A stretch of DNA of 6,969 nt from Propionibacteriales bacterium (GTDB taxonomy: Bacteria > Actinomycetota > Actinomycetes > Propionibacteriales > Propionibacteriaceae), in assembly GCA_017882655.1 (NCBI GenBank), contig JADGPB010000118.1, positions 1-6,969 of the forward strand. Direction: 5' to 3'. A model generated the notes under the pieces. It did not search any database. It saw only the letters and a program-made list of their open reading frames with translations, and was not told the DNA's origin. The number at the start of each line of letters is the position of its first letter. The first letter of the stretch is position 1. Shown piece by piece: positions 5,669-6,969 of this stretch. The position numbers were made by a program, and so were the translations under genes.

Positions 5669-6634
5669 GTGGTGAACGACAGCTTGGAGCGTGAGATCTC
5701 CGCCTACGTGGACCACCTGCGCGTGGAGCGGGGACTGAGCGTCAACACCCTGGCTGCGTACGGACGGGACCTCGACCGGTACGCATCCTGGCTGCGTACC
5801 CACGACATCCACAGCCCACAAGCGGTCACCGGCGGCACGCTGGAGTCGTACGCGACCTCGTTGAGAACCCCGGCGGACGACCAGCCGACTCTGGCGCCCG
5901 CGAGCATCGCGCGGATGCTGGCCGCGGTCCGTGGGCTCCACCGGTTCTGGGCCATCGAGCACGTGACGCCCGACGACCTTGCTCGTTACGTGACTCCGCC
6001 GAAGTCGACGCGGCGGCTGCCGAAGGCCTTGTCGGTCGACGAGGTGCAGCGCCTCCTGGCCGCCGCCGGGAGTGACGGCGAGGCATCGACGACCTCGTCG
6101 CAGCTCTGCGACGTGGCGCTCACCGAGCTGCTGTACGGCACAGGCGCGCGCATCAGTGAGGTCGTGGCCCTGGACGTCGACGACCTCGAACGTGCGCTCA
6201 GCGATCACACCGTGGGGCTTCGGCTGATCGGCAAGGGCGACAAGGAGCGACTGGTCCCGCTCGGGTCGTACGCGCGAGCTGCGGTGGAGGCCTGGCTTGT
6301 ACGGGGCCGGCCAGCCCTCGCGGCTCGAGCCGTACGTGCGACCCCGGCACTGCTGCTGAACGAGCGCGGGGGGAGGCTGAGCCGGCAGAGCGCGTTCAAC
6401 CGGATCCGCGCCGCCGCCCACAGGGCCGGGATCACGGCCGAGGTCTCGCCGCACAGCCTGAGGCACTCGTACGCGACGCACCTCCTCGACGGTGGCGCGG
6501 ACGTCCGGGTCGTCCAGGAGCTGCTGGGCCATGCTTCGGTCACCACGACGCAGATCTACACGCTCGTCACCGTCGATCACCTGCGCGATGTCTACCGAGA
6601 GGCGCACCCACGAGCCCGGGACGTCGAGCCATGA
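5669..6634 (+). CDS. xerD: Tyrosine site-specific recombinase XerD
   Basis: The product is 321 residues, near the usual XerC/XerD length. The N-terminal SAM-like DNA-binding domain (about 5-105) contains HLRVERGLSVNTLAAYGRDL. The catalytic domain (about 115-315) shows the expected set: R161 in GTGARISE, K189 in GKGDKERLVPLG, H262 and R265 in HSLRHSYATHLL, H288 in LGHAS, and nucleophile Y297 in TTTQIYT. The enzyme family resolves chromosome dimers at dif with its partner XerC and FtsK. XerD rather than XerC is favoured because the next gene is parA, a conserved actinomycete arrangement. Two adjacent GTG codons (5669, 5672) can serve as start; the choice affects one residue. The stop overlaps an ATG (ATGA at 6631). 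All catalytic residues are present, so it should be active. Confidence 0.9.
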   Translation: MVNDSLEREISAYVDHLRVERGLSVNTLAAYGRDLDRYASWLRTHDIHSPQAVTGGTLESYATSLRTPADDQPTLAPASIARMLAAVRGLHRFWAIEHVTPDDLARYVTPPKSTRRLPKALSVDEVQRLLAAAGSDGEASTTSSQLCDVALTELLYGTGARISEVVALDVDDLERALSDHTVGLRLIGKGDKERLVPLGSYARAAVEAWLVRGRPALAARAVRATPALLLNERGGRLSRQSAFNRIRAAAHRAGITAEVSPHSLRHSYATHLLDGGADVRVVQELLGHASVTTTQIYTLVTVDHLRDVYREAHPRARDVEP

Positions 6635-6663
6635 CCCAGGGCGCACCGGTCGAGGTCACCTGA
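6631..6663 (+). CDS. Possible 10-codon ORF overlapping the xerD stop
   Basis: ATG at 6631 overlaps the xerD TGA as ATGA, a common translational-coupling arrangement, and reads MTQGAPVEVT before TGA. No clear ribosome-binding site is present and the peptide has no recognisable feature. It may be chance, or a remnant of a gene that once followed xerD. Confidence 0.12.
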   Translation: MTQGAPVEVT

Positions 6664-6690
6664 GGATCACGACACGCCCGGCGGCTCGCC

Positions 6691-6722
6691 TGCCGATGTC
6701 CCGCTGACAACCGGCGTCGGCA
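6691..6722 (+). terminator. Hairpin between xerD and parA
   Basis: TGCCGATGTC (6691-6700) can pair with GGCGTCGGCA (6713-6722) over 10 bp including two G-T wobbles, with a 12-nt loop. It lies 57 nt after the xerD stop and directly abuts the TAGGGT box before parA. It could end the xerD transcript or act as a regulatory dyad for parA. No long T-run follows. Confidence 0.35.
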
Positions 6723-6723
6723 T

Positions 6724-6729
6724 TAGGGT
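6724..6729 (+). promoter_or_regulatory. Candidate -10 box for parA
   Basis: TAGGGT is identical to the -10 box proposed for the large adhesin and would start transcription near 6736, about 30 nt before the gene. The -35 partner is poor: CTGACA (6704-6709) is only 14 bp away, and the position at 17 bp reads CCGCTG. Treat as weak evidence. Confidence 0.3.
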
Positions 6730-6754
6730 TGCTGCAAAGGCGACAAATCACCAC

Positions 6755-6768
6755 GAGGAGCTGTGTTG
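6755..6768 (+). promoter_or_regulatory. parA ribosome-binding site deciding a TTG start
   Basis: GAGGAG at 6755-6760 is a strong ribosome-binding site. In-frame GTG (6763) would be only 2 nt away, too close; TTG (6766) is 5 nt away and fits better. The TTG is therefore chosen, with the GTG as the alternative. Confidence 0.65.
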
Positions 6769-6969
6769 GCCAGAGACGACCACGAGGCACGGTCCGACGC
6801 CCCGTTGGGTCCGACCGGACGGCCGTGGCCCGACCTACCGGCGGCTCGGCCGCCGCGCACGGGACCCAAGCACGCGCTCGTGATCGCGATGTGCAACCAG
6901 AAGGGCGGGGTCGGCAAGACGACCACCGCCATCAACCTGGGAGCGGCTCTCGCGGAGACAGGCCGCAAG
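6766..6969 (+). CDS. parA: ParA/Soj-family chromosome partitioning ATPase (5' part only)
   Basis: Only the first 68 codons are in the window; the frame is open to the right edge. A Pro/Arg-rich leader of about 35 residues, containing GPTGRPWPDLP, precedes the ATPase core, which begins ALVIAMCNQKGGVGKTTT: the deviant Walker A motif (KGGVGKTT, residues 46-53) of ParA/MinD ATPases. The extended N-terminus with TGRP and the wording VIAMCNQKGGVGKTT match, from memory, the ParA-like proteins encoded next to scpA and scpB in mycobacteria and other actinomycetes (the Rv1708 type), rather than the origin-linked ParA beside parB. In that family ATP binding drives dimerisation and nonspecific DNA binding. 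The 128-nt gap after xerD, with its own hairpin and -10-like box, suggests separate transcription. Walker B and the rest lie beyond the window. Confidence 0.85.
   Translation, partial: MARDDHEARSDAPLGPTGRPWPDLPAARPPRTGPKHALVIAMCNQKGGVGKTTTAINLGAALAETGRK

Noticed and set aside
5669..6634. Phage or integron integrase marking a mobile element
   Set aside because: Length, motifs and the adjacent parA fit chromosomal XerD; no attachment repeats or phage genes are visible.
5606..6646. Open frame of 346 codons on the - strand over xerD
   Set aside because: The + strand encodes a complete XerD with all catalytic residues; the antisense frame shows no domain.
6635..6762. parS centromere site near parA
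   Set aside because: No sequence resembling the TGTTTCACGTGAAACA consensus is present in this gap.

Overview
The window is high-GC DNA that reads as an actinomycete (Actinomycetota) chromosome. The reasons are strong GC bias at third codon positions, GTG/TTG starts, a xerD-parA gene order at the right end, and a ParA N-terminus of the type found in the mycobacterial/streptomycete chromosomal ParA-ScpA-ScpB neighbourhood. I cannot name a genus. All genes read on the + strand.

Layout. (1) Positions 1-165 are upstream DNA with a candidate promoter (TTGCGA, 17 bp, TAGGGT) and a strong ribosome-binding site. (2) 166-4401 is a large LPXTG cell-wall-anchored surface protein: signal peptide, about 290-residue MSCRAMM-like head, four tandem 125-126-residue SdrD-B-like repeats, two [SdrD-B-like + DUF11-like] modules, LPNTG, membrane helix and basic tail. 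(3) 4402-4616 holds an overlapping set of three hairpins and a second copy of the same promoter and leader. (4) 4617-5609 is a shortened paralogue that repeats the signal peptide and head but stops just where the repeat stalk begins, so it has no stalk and no wall anchor. (5) 5669-6634 is xerD, possibly leaderless. (6) 6766 to the right edge is the start of a parA/soj-type ATPase gene.

How they fit. The first two genes look like a tandem duplication including promoter, leader, signal peptide and head. The likely result is one anchored adhesin and one soluble, secreted head expressed from near-identical control regions. Homology appears to run about 30 nt past the stop of the short copy, so its 3' end looks like a decayed stalk repeat; the xerD upstream sequence lies on or beside that remnant. 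xerD and parA are chromosome dimer-resolution and segregation genes and appear functionally unrelated to the adhesins, which sit as an accessory block beside this housekeeping locus. No rRNA, tRNA, CRISPR array, insertion sequence or transposase was seen. The best candidates for something undescribed are the anchored/soluble adhesin head pair and the interlocking hairpins between them.
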